Part shown: positions 1-9,123 of the stretch, in pieces
Numbering within the stretch: position 1 is the stretch's first letter
How the letters are laid out: each line of letters starts with the position of its first letter
Virus record (IMG/VR): IMGVR_UViG_3300024348_000001
Coordinates: 122,055 to 186,054 of that record
Source: a virus
DNA length: 64,000 bases
Strand: one strand, 5' to 3'
Translations under genes and position numbers: made by a program
Notes under the pieces: model-generated
The model's database searches: none
Told to the model about the DNA's origin: nothing
Seen by the model: only the letters and a program-made list of their open reading frames with translations

Positions 1-2281
1 CCGCCTTAGACTGGGCAAAAGTTTTAAGCGTTGCAATGCTGCCTTTAGCGTATACGCCGCCAGTTGTAAAAATGCTTTTGTTGTCGCCGTAATTAGTAAT
101 GTTGCCCCCAACTAATAGGTTTACTGGAAGGATTGCGCTGGTTGCGTTAAAACTATACGCAAAATTAACGGTACTGTCTTCGTTGGACGGACCTATAAGG
201 AAATCAACGCTTTTATTGCAGAATACAGCTACACGACTACCGTAGAAATTAATTTGACTGCGTCCTTTGTCAGCGTCCAAATTGATTTGTTTATCCGCTG
301 CCGAACGCAAATACACGTCTCCGCCATATGCAGCAACTACGCTGTCGGGAGCTTTAAATACAATTCCATTTGAAACAACGTCTTGGCCAATGTTGTTTTC
401 GTATTCTTGCAACGAGCCCATTCCCTTGCACTCAACAAGTACACCGCCTTGGCCGCCATTACCTGCCAACATGTGCAAATTGCGTTGTGCTTTAATACGC
501 ACGTCGTTATCAGATGCAGAAATGTCTACAGAAGTTTTAGCTCTCAACACAATCTGATTACCCATAACAACTATGTTTCTTCCGGGTACCAGTTCAATAT
601 CCCCAGCACATTCCAATCGAATTTTACCGCCAACCATTTTGATTGCAGAACCAAAACCGTCGGCTAAAACAACACCGCCATCTTCGAGGAAACACAAGAA
701 AGACGTTGTTTGATAGTACAAGACCTCGGCGTAACGATGATCGATACGCATAGAGCGAGGAGACACCGGTGACATGGTGTTAGCCCCGCCCAATTCTGCA
801 AAATTCAAATTGTCCTGCACTTGTGTAAACGTAGTGCCTTCCGATTCTTCCCGTACCCGGTAATCGTTCTTGTGGTAATGGAAGGGATGCACGCGTTTCC
901 AATTAACTGCATAAGCGATTAATTCATCTACGCCCATAACCCGACGAATGCTTGGATTGTCGTCAGGTACGCGTACATCGCCGACACGATGTTGTGTTGC
1001 GTTACCGAAGTAACCTGAATACCGATAATTATCCGCTTTAGCGTCGTCGCCAGTACCGTCAGCTGCATCTTTGCGCTGCTCCGCAATTGGCATGTTAACA
1101 CGCCGACCTATCATGACGGATTTGGCGCTAAATAAATGGTACGATCCGTCTAATCCAATCCATTCCTCAAACACGCCCTCAGGTGAACGTGCAGAAAGTG
1201 TATTTTTTCCGTCAAAAAGTGGTACGGCAACTTCACGCACATGTCCCTGTCCTAGATATCCGCCGTATTCGCGGTAACGGTAGAATGGGCGGGAATCGGC
1301 CGTGTCTTCTGTGGCACGTGACTCCGTCGTCTCGGGTTTACCGCTTACGTCATATGGCGCATACGGCCACGCCCCTTTGTCAGGATCATCTTGCCGTTTA
1401 AACGCATCAGCATTATTTAAACCGTCAGTGTAGTCACTACCAATTTGCGTATCAGGACGTGACAATCCCAGCGCTTCCCACGGATACGTGGCTACGCCCG
1501 CAACAAAAGTAGATTCGCCTTCATCGTTACCTGTATCAAGTTCGTAGGTTGCGGATTCTACCAATAACTGCTGTCCTGCGATACGTAAGTGGCTATCGAT
1601 CAACGAGCCCCAAATACCGCACATTTCGTTAACACGTAATTGGAACATGTAGTCATCAAGCGAAAATAACAAACCTGTAGCGGTACTAAACACCTTTTCT
1701 TGCGACGTTAGGTCTCGAGGACGGCCTGCTGAAAAATCAAGCGCACTGGCGGCGTTTAAAAGACGTTGCACGGGATACGAATGCACTTGCTCTTGAAACA
1801 TGCCCGACATTCCGCCTTGACTGATAAAGTCGGAATAATTTTTACCTTGAGTTAAATCTTCTAACTTTTTGACGGGATACACCGAAGGAATAGAACCAAT
1901 AATATAACCAAATGGTGAATTTCGAGGCGTATATACCAAAACCGTTGAGCCAGCAGGATACACCGTTGCATCACGTACACCAAACGGCATAAAACTAGCC
2001 GTACTGAGCGAACAACAACGCATCACACCGCGACTATCGTTTAATTGAACGCGATGCCACCCCAGATAAGGAATAGTGTGCGCAACAACACCGATAATGA
2101 GAGATTGACTGCCAAGTACATTGTGTTGTGTCTGCAAAACTCGATTAACGTCTCGCGCGTTAGCGTGAGGACTAATAAACATAGCCTCTAAGTTACGAAG
2201 CGCAGAGTCTAGTTGAGGTACGCTGGAATTGTTGTTATTACCGAAAATATTGTCAGTCGCACCAAGATGCGAGTCATTCAT
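1..2281 (-). CDS. Putative tail spike/hub protein (gp5/VgrG/gpV-like), cut by window edge
   Basis: An ATG at 2281 opens a frame that runs about 760 codons to the left edge with no stop, so the C-terminus is missing. Residues about 62-132 read like the OB-fold of membrane-puncturing tail spikes: short beta stretches, a VQLNDSRG turn, then a YPAGSTVLVY strand and a GYIIGSIP ending. From about residue 560 the sequence becomes short alternating strands such as GRNIVVMGNQIVLRA, as expected for a beta-helical spike shaft. It is the last gene after sheath and tube in transcription order, which suits a central baseplate or spike protein. The ribosome binding site is weak. The fold assignment is an inference from pattern; a different baseplate protein is possible. 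Confidence 0.5.
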   Translation of the reverse strand, partial: MNDSHLGATDNIFGNNNNSSVPQLDSALRNLEAMFISPHANARDVNRVLQTQHNVLGSQSLIIGVVAHTIPYLGWHRVQLNDSRGVMRCCSLSTASFMPFGVRDATVYPAGSTVLVYTPRNSPFGYIIGSIPSVYPVKKLEDLTQGKNYSDFISQGGMSGMFQEQVHSYPVQRLLNAASALDFSAGRPRDLTSQEKVFSTATGLLFSLDDYMFQLRVNEMCGIWGSLIDSHLRIAGQQLLVESATYELDTGNDEGESTFVAGVATYPWEALGLSRPDTQIGSDYTDGLNNADAFKRQDDPDKGAWPYAPYDVSGKPETTESRATEDTADSRPFYRYREYGGYLGQGHVREVAVPLFDGKNTLSARSPEGVFEEWIGLDGSYHLFSAKSVMIGRRVNMPIAEQRKDAADGTGDDAKADNYRYSGYFGNATQHRVGDVRVPDDNPSIRRVMGVDELIAYAVNWKRVHPFHYHKNDYRVREESEGTTFTQVQDNLNFAELGGANTMSPVSPRSMRIDHRYAEVLYYQTTSFLCFLEDGGVVLADGFGSAIKMVGGKIRLECAGDIELVPGRNIVVMGNQIVLRAKTSVDISASDNDVRIKAQRNLHMLAGNGGQGGVLVECKGMGSLQEYENNIGQDVVSNGIVFKAPDSVVAAYGGDVYLRSAADKQINLDADKGRSQINFYGSRVAVFCNKSVDFLIGPSNEDSTVNFAYSFNATSAILPVNLLVGGNITNYGDNKSIFTTGGVYAKGSIATLKTFAQSKA

Positions 2282-2302
2282 GCAACACCATATAGATCAG
2301 GA

Positions 2303-2336
2303 TAAAGGAAAACCCCGTGGTAATAATACCACGGGG
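2303..2336 (-). terminator. Intrinsic terminator after the tube-like gene
   Basis: Perfect 10-bp stem (2313-2322 with 2327-2336, CCCCGTGGTA and its complement) with a 4-base loop, followed on the minus strand by TTTTCCTTT. It lies between the tube-like gene and the spike-like gene, so it probably limits read-through from the sheath-tube transcript. Confidence 0.8.
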
Positions 2337-2363
2337 CGCATAATAAGTAACAAACTTTTAAAC

Positions 2364-2840
2364 TTAGTCGCCGGTGTAAGACAGGTCGGCAAACTCAAGT
2401 ACTGAGTTTTCGTTGATAATCAAGTTCTGCGCCTGCACGCTCATACCGATTGAACTGATGACGCATGAATTGAGAAGTACCGAAAACACGCCGCTTGAAA
2501 CTGCGCCTGCGGCAGGACATTGCGCCGAACCAACATTAAGTGCCAGTTGTTTTGGCGAGCAAGCATCGCCGTACGCAGCGTAAAAATTGCGTACGGAAAA
2601 GTTAAAACCAACGATGTGTGCAACGTTGACGTTGCCCTGTGGCTTGCCTTCAACGTAATAAACGTTTGCAGCATTACCGGCAACGCCCAATTCGTACACC
2701 TTCGTAATTGGACGCTGATATTGCAGAGTCAAGCTCTGCATCATCAGTCCGCTAAGTCCACCTGCTGCGGTGATAATGCCCTTGTCGGCACGAAAACCGC
2801 CCGCATACTGTTGAACTTCACGATTAAAAATATTGGCCAT
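2364..2840 (-). CDS. Putative tail tube protein
   Basis: A 158-residue protein directly downstream of the sheath gene, the same order as gp18-gp19 of T4, and close in length to myovirus tube proteins (about 160 residues). The sequence is beta-rich with few charges, begins MANIFNREVQQYAGG and contains an LTLQYQRPITKVYELG stretch of the kind found in tube subunits, where a residue-type motif, cell- or assembly-specific loop and C-terminal strand alternate. There is a good AGGAGG site before the ATG. The assignment rests on position, size and general character, not on a diagnostic motif; another small tail structural protein is possible. Confidence 0.55.
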   Translation of the reverse strand: MANIFNREVQQYAGGFRADKGIITAAGGLSGLMMQSLTLQYQRPITKVYELGVAGNAANVYYVEGKPQGNVNVAHIVGFNFSVRNFYAAYGDACSPKQLALNVGSAQCPAAGAVSSGVFSVLLNSCVISSIGMSVQAQNLIINENSVLEFADLSYTGD

Positions 2841-2868
2841 GTCAAACCTCCTGCCGCGGTAATTCGGA

Positions 2869-5703
2869 TCAAACGATCAGACGTACGGCAATGTTGTTGA
2901 GGGCATACGGAACCGAAATATTGACCGTGACGTTCAACTTGTCCTTAAGCAAACTGTCTTGTACAACGGCAAGATCCGCGTACGCAATCAGCACAGGACC
3001 CGTAGTTGTGGTATTTACAGTAAATGTATCCAGCGATTCACGCAGCGCCAAAGATACACGGTTGATGATGTTTTGGTTGATATTGTAGATGCCGATGAAT
3101 GGATCAAGCACATCGCGTACAGCGTAACTGACATAGTCCACATTACGTGTAACCGATTCTTCACGCTGATTGATGTCGGTATATGCACCGGTCGTGAGTG
3201 CGTGCCGTGCAAAAATCTGGCCGTTGTTACCGTTCTGCGTCACAATGAATACGCCGGAAGCTGCCAACGTATCCAATTGCGCACGGTTGAACTTTACCGT
3301 GGTGCGCGCAGCCCGAGAGTAACCAACGATTTCAACGCGAGTCATTGGTTGCTGTGGAAGCAAGCCGGCAGACAAACCAGCCAAAGACGCTGCAAGGAAA
3401 TAACCTTCCATGACAGTGCCGCTGGATTCGATCGTGTCAGGCCATACTGCGCGAATGCGACGAGAGCCCCAGCTACCAGCATCCAACGCAATTTCAGCCG
3501 CTTCAGCTGTTGCACTGAGTGAACGCCAGATTTCAATCTTAGCCGCGGAATTAACTGGAGCAGCAGGCCCCGAAACAAGTCGCAACTGATCTTCTGACAC
3601 AACTTCAGCAATTGTGTATTCTGAGTAAGTGACGCCACCAAAACCATCGCCTACGTAAACGGCGCGTACAATGTCACCTACACGCACATCGTTGGTGACA
3701 AAATTACCATTAGCGTTAGTGTTGCTGACGATAGTGAATTGAGAACCTGAAGTGTCAGGATCGTCAACAATCGTAGCCAAGCATTCTTCGCCGTCAGAAG
3801 TAGTGGCTGCAATGTGGTTGACTACGGTCGAACCAGCGGACACTACAGGAATCTCTGGAATACCTGCGAGGTTTACCCACAGTACGCGCCACAGTCCGCG
3901 CTCAGGCGACGACAAAGCCGTTACGTGTGCAGCGTAAAGATCCAATACCGTACGGTTGCGGGTCAGCGGCACAAGGTTGTAAACATCGTCGCGACCAAGC
4001 AATGCTTCCAGCACATCGGCCCACGTTGTAGCATCGTCTGGATTACTAACAGCCGTATACCCTACAGCGGTACCATTGCTGTTTTCAAGCGCCTTGAACA
4101 CCCCCCACTTAAGTGGATTGTCTGGGTCAAGTGGTCCAGAAATCGCATCATCAATTTCACCAACGTTGTTAATAAAATTCACTTCGTTAGTAAGAGTTTG
4201 CACCCACGCGCGGTATTCTACATACACAGCGCCGTAATCCTTAGATGCTTCGGAAACAACATCCAAAGGCAATTCAACACCGGAATCGGTCCAAGTTGAA
4301 TCGTAAGCAACCATGCCAGAGTACACACTGAGTTCTGTTTCGCTGGTTTCCCAGTTAATCAGAGGTGCGAATCCAATGCGGTTCTTCGTGACGTTCAACA
4401 CCGGTTTGCGAATGTACAAAGTGACTTCGACGGGATCACCAGCAGCAATACCTGAGTCAAGACTGTGACCAAGTTCGATGGTTTTATAGGCACCCGCAGA
4501 TTCACCTGTGCACGAAATGTAATAACGGTCGCCCTTAACAAGGCCGCGAGATTGACCGAAAGTCAGGGTTACGCCTTTGGTACCAATATTAACAGTGGTG
4601 TTGCTCACCCAGTTTACAAGCACTGTCGTAGGCCCTGAGACATCGCTGCCGTCGTTTGTGGTGACGGAGATTTGTGGGGGCAGTGTATCGATAGCCTTAC
4701 CGCCACGGGTCACCGTAATAATGTAAGTCGTGTCTTTACTTGCGGCATAAGTACCGCCAGCTGTGACACTAACAGCGGCAATGAAGTCAGAAACACTTGC
4801 ACGCCAACGCTGACCGATGATTAAATCATCCGCAGATACGGCGTCAGCCGTAGCCGACGCTGAGCATCCGCCAGCCGCCGAATTGTAAAATTCAACGCGA
4901 AATCCGCGTGTACCGATTGCGGTGCTTTGACCGACTGCTGCGGGCGTAACTTCGGCTACGTCGTCACGGCCAGAGCCTGAGATCACGCGCAATTTAGCGG
5001 TGGTCAAGTCTCCGTTAACAGATCCGCCGGTTACAAGGATGTCATATGTTTCGTTGACATCACCGCTGGCGCGACCTTCGTAGTCGTGAGCAGCGACAAC
5101 GGGGTATACGCAATTGTCAGGGCCAGAAAGTTTAACGATAGATGCGGCATCACTCTGCCACGGTGCGTTGCTTGCGTCAACTTCTACAGTGCCGACAGAA
5201 GAAGCAACAACGTTAGGAACTAATTTCTTGACGTAGGTCCACAATGTCACGGACTGACCGCCGCTGATACCACGAACTTTAACTACGTCGCCGGTTTTAA
5301 CGTCGCGATCGTAGAAATCGGCTGAACGTGGGTAGGCCGTGCCGTTGCTGGCGAACGACTTGGTGTCAGAGATGATGCGGTTGCTAAAACCGTCAACTTT
5401 GGTAATGACTGAACCAGACGACAATCCGTCTTCGTAATATTTAAGAAGAGCGTCTTTGATGTAGACCTTAACGTAACCTTCGTCTACTATGGCGCCAGCA
5501 GGGAGAGTAGGCCACGCATAATTGTTGTCAAGAACGGTATCGTAGTAGCCCAGAAGGCCCTTAGACCGTTCACTTTCTTCCGCATAACGCAATAGATATG
5601 CGTGCGGGCCGGAGATATGGGCGTTCAATGGATTACCATTGGCAACCACAGCTGCTTGAAAATCTTGAAAAACCTGAACTTGCGGAAGAACGTACGTAGC
5701 CAT
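2869..5703 (-). CDS. Contractile tail sheath protein
   Basis: A 944-residue protein. I place the start at the ATG at 5703 rather than the upstream one at 5718, because a GGAGG site sits just before it. The C-terminal 150 residues match the sheath family pattern: GVFIVTQNGN, then ARHALTTG, then SVTRNVDYVSYAVRD, then a FIGIYNINQNIINRV stretch and a final conserved strand. These are the interlocking domain features of T4 gp18 and related sheaths. The middle is a large insertion of Ig-like and other beta domains, making it longer than T4 gp18 (659 residues) and closer in size to sheaths of very large phages. It supports a contractile (myovirus) tail. Confidence 0.85.
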   Translation of the reverse strand: MATYVLPQVQVFQDFQAAVVANGNPLNAHISGPHAYLLRYAEESERSKGLLGYYDTVLDNNYAWPTLPAGAIVDEGYVKVYIKDALLKYYEDGLSSGSVITKVDGFSNRIISDTKSFASNGTAYPRSADFYDRDVKTGDVVKVRGISGGQSVTLWTYVKKLVPNVVASSVGTVEVDASNAPWQSDAASIVKLSGPDNCVYPVVAAHDYEGRASGDVNETYDILVTGGSVNGDLTTAKLRVISGSGRDDVAEVTPAAVGQSTAIGTRGFRVEFYNSAAGGCSASATADAVSADDLIIGQRWRASVSDFIAAVSVTAGGTYAASKDTTYIITVTRGGKAIDTLPPQISVTTNDGSDVSGPTTVLVNWVSNTTVNIGTKGVTLTFGQSRGLVKGDRYYISCTGESAGAYKTIELGHSLDSGIAAGDPVEVTLYIRKPVLNVTKNRIGFAPLINWETSETELSVYSGMVAYDSTWTDSGVELPLDVVSEASKDYGAVYVEYRAWVQTLTNEVNFINNVGEIDDAISGPLDPDNPLKWGVFKALENSNGTAVGYTAVSNPDDATTWADVLEALLGRDDVYNLVPLTRNRTVLDLYAAHVTALSSPERGLWRVLWVNLAGIPEIPVVSAGSTVVNHIAATTSDGEECLATIVDDPDTSGSQFTIVSNTNANGNFVTNDVRVGDIVRAVYVGDGFGGVTYSEYTIAEVVSEDQLRLVSGPAAPVNSAAKIEIWRSLSATAEAAEIALDAGSWGSRRIRAVWPDTIESSGTVMEGYFLAASLAGLSAGLLPQQPMTRVEIVGYSRAARTTVKFNRAQLDTLAASGVFIVTQNGNNGQIFARHALTTGAYTDINQREESVTRNVDYVSYAVRDVLDPFIGIYNINQNIINRVSLALRESLDTFTVNTTTTGPVLIAYADLAVVQDSLLKDKLNVTVNISVPYALNNIAVRLIV

Positions 5704-5749
5704 TTTCTGTACCTCCAAGCCTGTATTCGTTATACAACCAAGGCAAAAC

Positions 5750-6463
5750 CTAAGTCAAATTTACGCCGTCCAACAAAGTACTAAGTTTAATACCTTGCAG
5801 ACGCAACGCTTCCTGCCGAATCTTCCATGCTTCCTGATACGCCCAGCCGATAGTCACAGGAATCACAAATGATTCTTTAGCTTCCTCGATTTCGGCAATC
5901 GGTCCAACATCTGTGACAACTAATCTAAATAAATTCAATGTATCCATCAGAACGGGTGCAAACTGTGTAATCTCGCGCTGCACCTCTGTAGCTAAAATTT
6001 CAGCACTTGCACCGGATGCATGAATGCAAAATAACGTATGTGACCCCGCCCACCAAGTTGCGTAACAACTATTACCGTAATCGTCTACACCTGCTTGATC
6101 ACCAACCAACATACGTGTATTTGAATACTGGTTGCGCTTAATCAAAATAGCGGGACGCTTCTCGGCAAGATCACCACGCCAACGGTGAATGCTCTCTATC
6201 AATATACCCGTTGTTAAATCTTCCTTCCAAATGTAACGACGCAAATCGTGCTGTTCTATATTTTCTGCCTGAAAATGCCGCGTTAATAAATCTCTAAAAA
6301 ATCCTGTCAACATGATGGGCTGCAAACCCATCTGACACAGCGAATTAATTTGCAAACCATCTGTCGCACGAGAGCTACGACCTTTGGCCTGTTCGTTATT
6401 ACCGAAGCCCGTACCCTGACTGAGGGAATCCGGCGGGCACCAATTGTCCGGTGTCTGGGTCAC
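5750..6463 (-). CDS. Unrecognised tail/neck protein, GTG start
   Basis: A 237-residue frame starting at GTG 6463, preceded by AAAGGGAACG. It lies immediately upstream of the sheath in transcription order, between connector-like proteins and the tail genes, where tail terminator or completion proteins are common. The middle of the protein (LTRHFQAENIEQHDLRRYIW, then IHRWRG and AILIKRNQYSNTRML) is mixed alpha/beta, and the C-terminus FVIPVTIGWAYQEAW resembles the end of tail-completion proteins, but I see no decisive motif. Its start overlaps the end of the preceding small gene by about 65 bases. Confidence 0.6.
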   Translation of the reverse strand: MTQTPDNWCPPDSLSQGTGFGNNEQAKGRSSRATDGLQINSLCQMGLQPIMLTGFFRDLLTRHFQAENIEQHDLRRYIWKEDLTTGILIESIHRWRGDLAEKRPAILIKRNQYSNTRMLVGDQAGVDDYGNSCYATWWAGSHTLFCIHASGASAEILATEVQREITQFAPVLMDTLNLFRLVVTDVGPIAEIEEAKESFVIPVTIGWAYQEAWKIRQEALRLQGIKLSTLLDGVNLT

Positions 6464-6614
6464 GTGTCGTTCCCTTTCCTAGAAGACGCTCCATCAAACG
6501 TTCGTTATCAGGTTCAAACTCTTTCATTCGCATTGTCTCTAGACCAAATTTTAACGCATCACCAGTTTTTTGGGATGCGTTTGCTGCGTTAGTATTATTT
6601 GCGGAACTTGCCAT
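6399..6614 (-). CDS. Small unknown protein in the neck gene cluster
   Basis: A 71-residue frame with a GTGAGG site before ATG 6614. It is hydrophilic, rich in Asn, Met and Arg, with a probable helix (GLETMRMKEFEPDNERLMER) and a Gly-rich tail. The stop lies 65 bases inside the next gene. Coding bias and the ribosome site support it as real; function unknown. Confidence 0.6.
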   Translation of the reverse strand: MASSANNTNAANASQKTGDALKFGLETMRMKEFEPDNERLMERLLGKGTTRDPDTGQLVPAGFPQSGYGLR

Positions 6615-6620
6615 ATAGCC

Positions 6621-7508
6621 TCACACACAATGAATGCTTTGAAAATCACGTGGAATTTCAATCGTATAAACCGGACTGGTGTACGCAATTGGACGCATTT
6701 CTACTTGCGCCAACAACGGTACTCCACGAATCTCAGCAATGTTTTGCACCGAGTGAATGTAATATCTGTCGTCAGTCTTATCTGAAACCCAAATATCATC
6801 TTCCGACATTAAATCTATTGCGATCATACGCGCCTGTACAATCACGTCGTTAATCGTACCTCTAGCTTGCCCCGCATCTAGTTCGATGTGCCGACGTGCC
6901 GGACTAAGTTCAGCCCAAATACAACTCATCGGATAATAATAGCCACAACGAAAACCAGTACCGTAACAGGTTGGACAATATGCGTCTCGTGGTTCATTAG
7001 TTTGTAAATCTGTGCACACAGGACATCGTTGCCCCGTCCAACGGCGTTTAAGCAGATAACCTTCTTGACCGCCCGGACCCACACGGAAAGCCAAACGATT
7101 TTGTCGGATAATCTCTCGTGCGTGTCGCCATCCACGTCTATCCAGTACACCCAATCCAAAAACAGGCGCAGAGTAATACGTACCCAATGGCGTTGTTAAT
7201 TTTACCCTGTAGTGCGTGTATTGAGTTTTACCCCACACACGTTGTTCTGGATCGATGGCGCAATACTGGTTTTCAACAGGAAGACCTACATTTTCCCAAG
7301 CATCAGTATCGGCGCCAGAAATTGAAGCTACCTGCAATTGAAATACTAACGGACCCGGATCAATAAACGTTTGTAGCAATTCCCACATGATCTTGGAACC
7401 GCCACGGATAACATGACTGACGATAACGCGATCAAATACCGCAGGACATGTCGTACTGCACGGTTGACACGAATTACGATCATCACTTTGTGCGGCATCC
7501 CAGTACAT
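6621..7508 (-). CDS. Neck-region protein with CxxC zinc-ribbon pairs
   Basis: The GGAGGT site points to ATG 7508 (YWDAAQ start) and not the in-frame ATG at 7520, giving 295 residues. Two CxxC pairs at about residues 162-165 (CPVC) and 178-181 (CPTC, followed by GTGF) form a likely zinc ribbon like the DnaJ knuckle. A second Cys cluster lies near the N-terminus (CQPCSTTC). Around these are beta-rich segments. The gene sits in the cluster between the long repeat protein and the sheath. A role as a head-tail connector or tail adaptor stabilised by zinc is plausible; I do not recognise a named family. Confidence 0.6.
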   Translation of the reverse strand: MYWDAAQSDDRNSCQPCSTTCPAVFDRVIVSHVIRGGSKIMWELLQTFIDPGPLVFQLQVASISGADTDAWENVGLPVENQYCAIDPEQRVWGKTQYTHYRVKLTTPLGTYYSAPVFGLGVLDRRGWRHAREIIRQNRLAFRVGPGGQEGYLLKRRWTGQRCPVCTDLQTNEPRDAYCPTCYGTGFRCGYYYPMSCIWAELSPARRHIELDAGQARGTINDVIVQARMIAIDLMSEDDIWVSDKTDDRYYIHSVQNIAEIRGVPLLAQVEMRPIAYTSPVYTIEIPRDFQSIHCV

Positions 7509-7533
7509 GGTGACCTCCATTCAATAAGTGTTT

Positions 7534-8727
7534 TTACCAACCGTATCGAATGGTGTACGAAGATTCCTGAATTCCATAAATTAGTTTAGTGTTAATTTCA
7601 ATTTTCTTGGTCTGACACCATACAGCATATTCTTGCAATAAACGTTGACCTTCTGCCATGTATTCGCGTTCTTTGTTTTTATCGTCAATAGCAACACCAC
7701 CCGCCTGATGCGCTAATCGATTTCGGCGATAATGGTTGGCAGACATTACGTGTAAATGCCCTGCAATAGCTCTGAGCCAAGGTTCACGGTAAGGAAAACT
7801 GCGTGTCGTGTGATAGGCAGAACTGATAGGGGGAGACATTAAATTCCAGTCTTCTACAGGCTTAGTCATGGCGTGCAGAATTTGATCGTCGGAAAACTCT
7901 ACGTCATCTAGAAGGATGTTTTCACTGGCAGACGAATCCATGATCTGTTGTCTAATTTCTTTGATGGTGGGAGGGCCAAAATCCGCAAAAAGGGTTTCGT
8001 TATCTGACGGAAACAAAGACCTTTCTACCAATACGAAAGAATCATCGACGCCAAGAAGTTTGTCTTTACTAGAAAAAACACCCCACGAAATACGATACAA
8101 GCCCGAGTTCTCAACAAGAGCAGCAGGAAGAACGGCCTGCAAAACACCATTAACGGGATCAGGCGAAGTTACAGTCAATTCCCAGTTTGGATTAACGGTA
8201 TCAGACGGACCACTTGCCATAGCTTCTTTGGCTCTGAGTTTGCCGTAGCCTGTAGGACTAGCACTAAGACTTGCCGAATCAGCAATTACAACAATCTCAG
8301 GAAAAATTGAACTTAAATTCATAGGGTTGCCTTTACGGTCCCTGAATATGTGTTCGAGTGTTGCTGTCATACCTTGGGGCACGATGAATGCCTTGGATCT
8401 GGTGGCTATCTTGCAGTCATCAAGTTCAGGAATACCTGCCGTGATGATGGTGCTAAGTTCGCTGACGTCAAACGTGCCTTCGGAAATAATCTGAGTAGCA
8501 GCATTACCCTTCCACTGATAATAGTGCGTGCCGGGTTGAGTTGTCACGAAATCGTACTGGTATTCACCAAAAGCCTTACGCGTAATGGTGCCGGGATAAT
8601 TGGCGTTCTCAAAAGATGTATCAGGCTGCTTAATCGCCAAGATCACTGTGGTGGGGTCTACAGCAATGCCAAGAGCATCCCTGAAAACCACAAGCAGCCT
8701 GACTGTATTTCCAACCATGTAATTCAT
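7534..8727 (-). CDS. Virion protein with N-terminal Ig-like domain
   Basis: A 397-residue protein. The first 90 residues form a small beta-sandwich (MNYMVGNTVRLLVVF, then a DPTTVILAIKQPD strand, then THYYQWKG) that is clearly paralogous to the whole of the 94-residue protein encoded just upstream. The middle is a second beta-domain, and the C-terminal 130 residues are helical (ETLFADFGPPTIKEIRQQIM, then HVMSANHYRRNRLAHQAGG). The helical part resembles head-completion or adaptor proteins in general character. Position next to the other neck genes supports a connector or decoration role, not proven. Confidence 0.6.
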   Translation of the reverse strand: MNYMVGNTVRLLVVFRDALGIAVDPTTVILAIKQPDTSFENANYPGTITRKAFGEYQYDFVTTQPGTHYYQWKGNAATQIISEGTFDVSELSTIITAGIPELDDCKIATRSKAFIVPQGMTATLEHIFRDRKGNPMNLSSIFPEIVVIADSASLSASPTGYGKLRAKEAMASGPSDTVNPNWELTVTSPDPVNGVLQAVLPAALVENSGLYRISWGVFSSKDKLLGVDDSFVLVERSLFPSDNETLFADFGPPTIKEIRQQIMDSSASENILLDDVEFSDDQILHAMTKPVEDWNLMSPPISSAYHTTRSFPYREPWLRAIAGHLHVMSANHYRRNRLAHQAGGVAIDDKNKEREYMAEGQRLLQEYAVWCQTKKIEINTKLIYGIQESSYTIRYGW

Positions 8728-8774
8728 AGGACGCTCCCTTTGTAGTTACCTAATCCTACCACGGTTGAATTCTT

Positions 8775-8784
8775 TAAGTACTTA
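8775..8784. promoter_or_regulatory. TAAGTACTTA junction palindrome
   Basis: Perfect 10-bp palindrome overlapping the TAA stop of the 8782-9066 gene and lying about 50 bases ahead of the start at 8727. It belongs to the dispersed TAAGYRCTTA family discussed in the findings. Confidence 0.45.
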
Positions 8785-9066
8785 CACAAAAGCCGACTCT
8801 GCGACTTTGAACGAACCCTCTACGGCACCTTGCGCCGTTCCAGTTCCTTCCCAGCGATATTTGTGTGTACCCGCTGCCGTGGAAAGAAAATCGTAGTGAA
8901 ATTTACCCGTAGCTGTTTGAGTAATATCCCCGGGATACGTCCATTCAATTACAGTACTGTCAGGCAATTTAATCCTCAGTGTTAAACCCGTAGGATCAAT
9001 AAATGCGCCCGCAGTATTTTGAAACGTCACAAGTAACCGAATTAAATCACCAATCGTGTAATTCAT
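8782..9066 (-). CDS. Single-domain Ig-like virion protein
   Basis: A 94-residue protein that is almost entirely one beta-sandwich domain: MNYTIGDLIRLLVTFQN, a DPTGLTLRIKLPD strand and THKYRWEGTG. Residue by residue it follows the N-terminal domain of the next gene, so the pair arose by duplication. Small Ig-like proteins of this kind are common on phage heads and tails, where they bind weakly to cell-surface sugars. An AGGTG site precedes the ATG. Confidence 0.6.
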   Translation of the reverse strand: MNYTIGDLIRLLVTFQNTAGAFIDPTGLTLRIKLPDSTVIEWTYPGDITQTATGKFHYDFLSTAAGTHKYRWEGTGTAQGAVEGSFKVAESAFV

Positions 9067-9123
9067 GACGCACCTGTTTGTTGTCGGCTGCTGCCTTTTG
9101 TCATGATAATCGCTAAACGGGAA

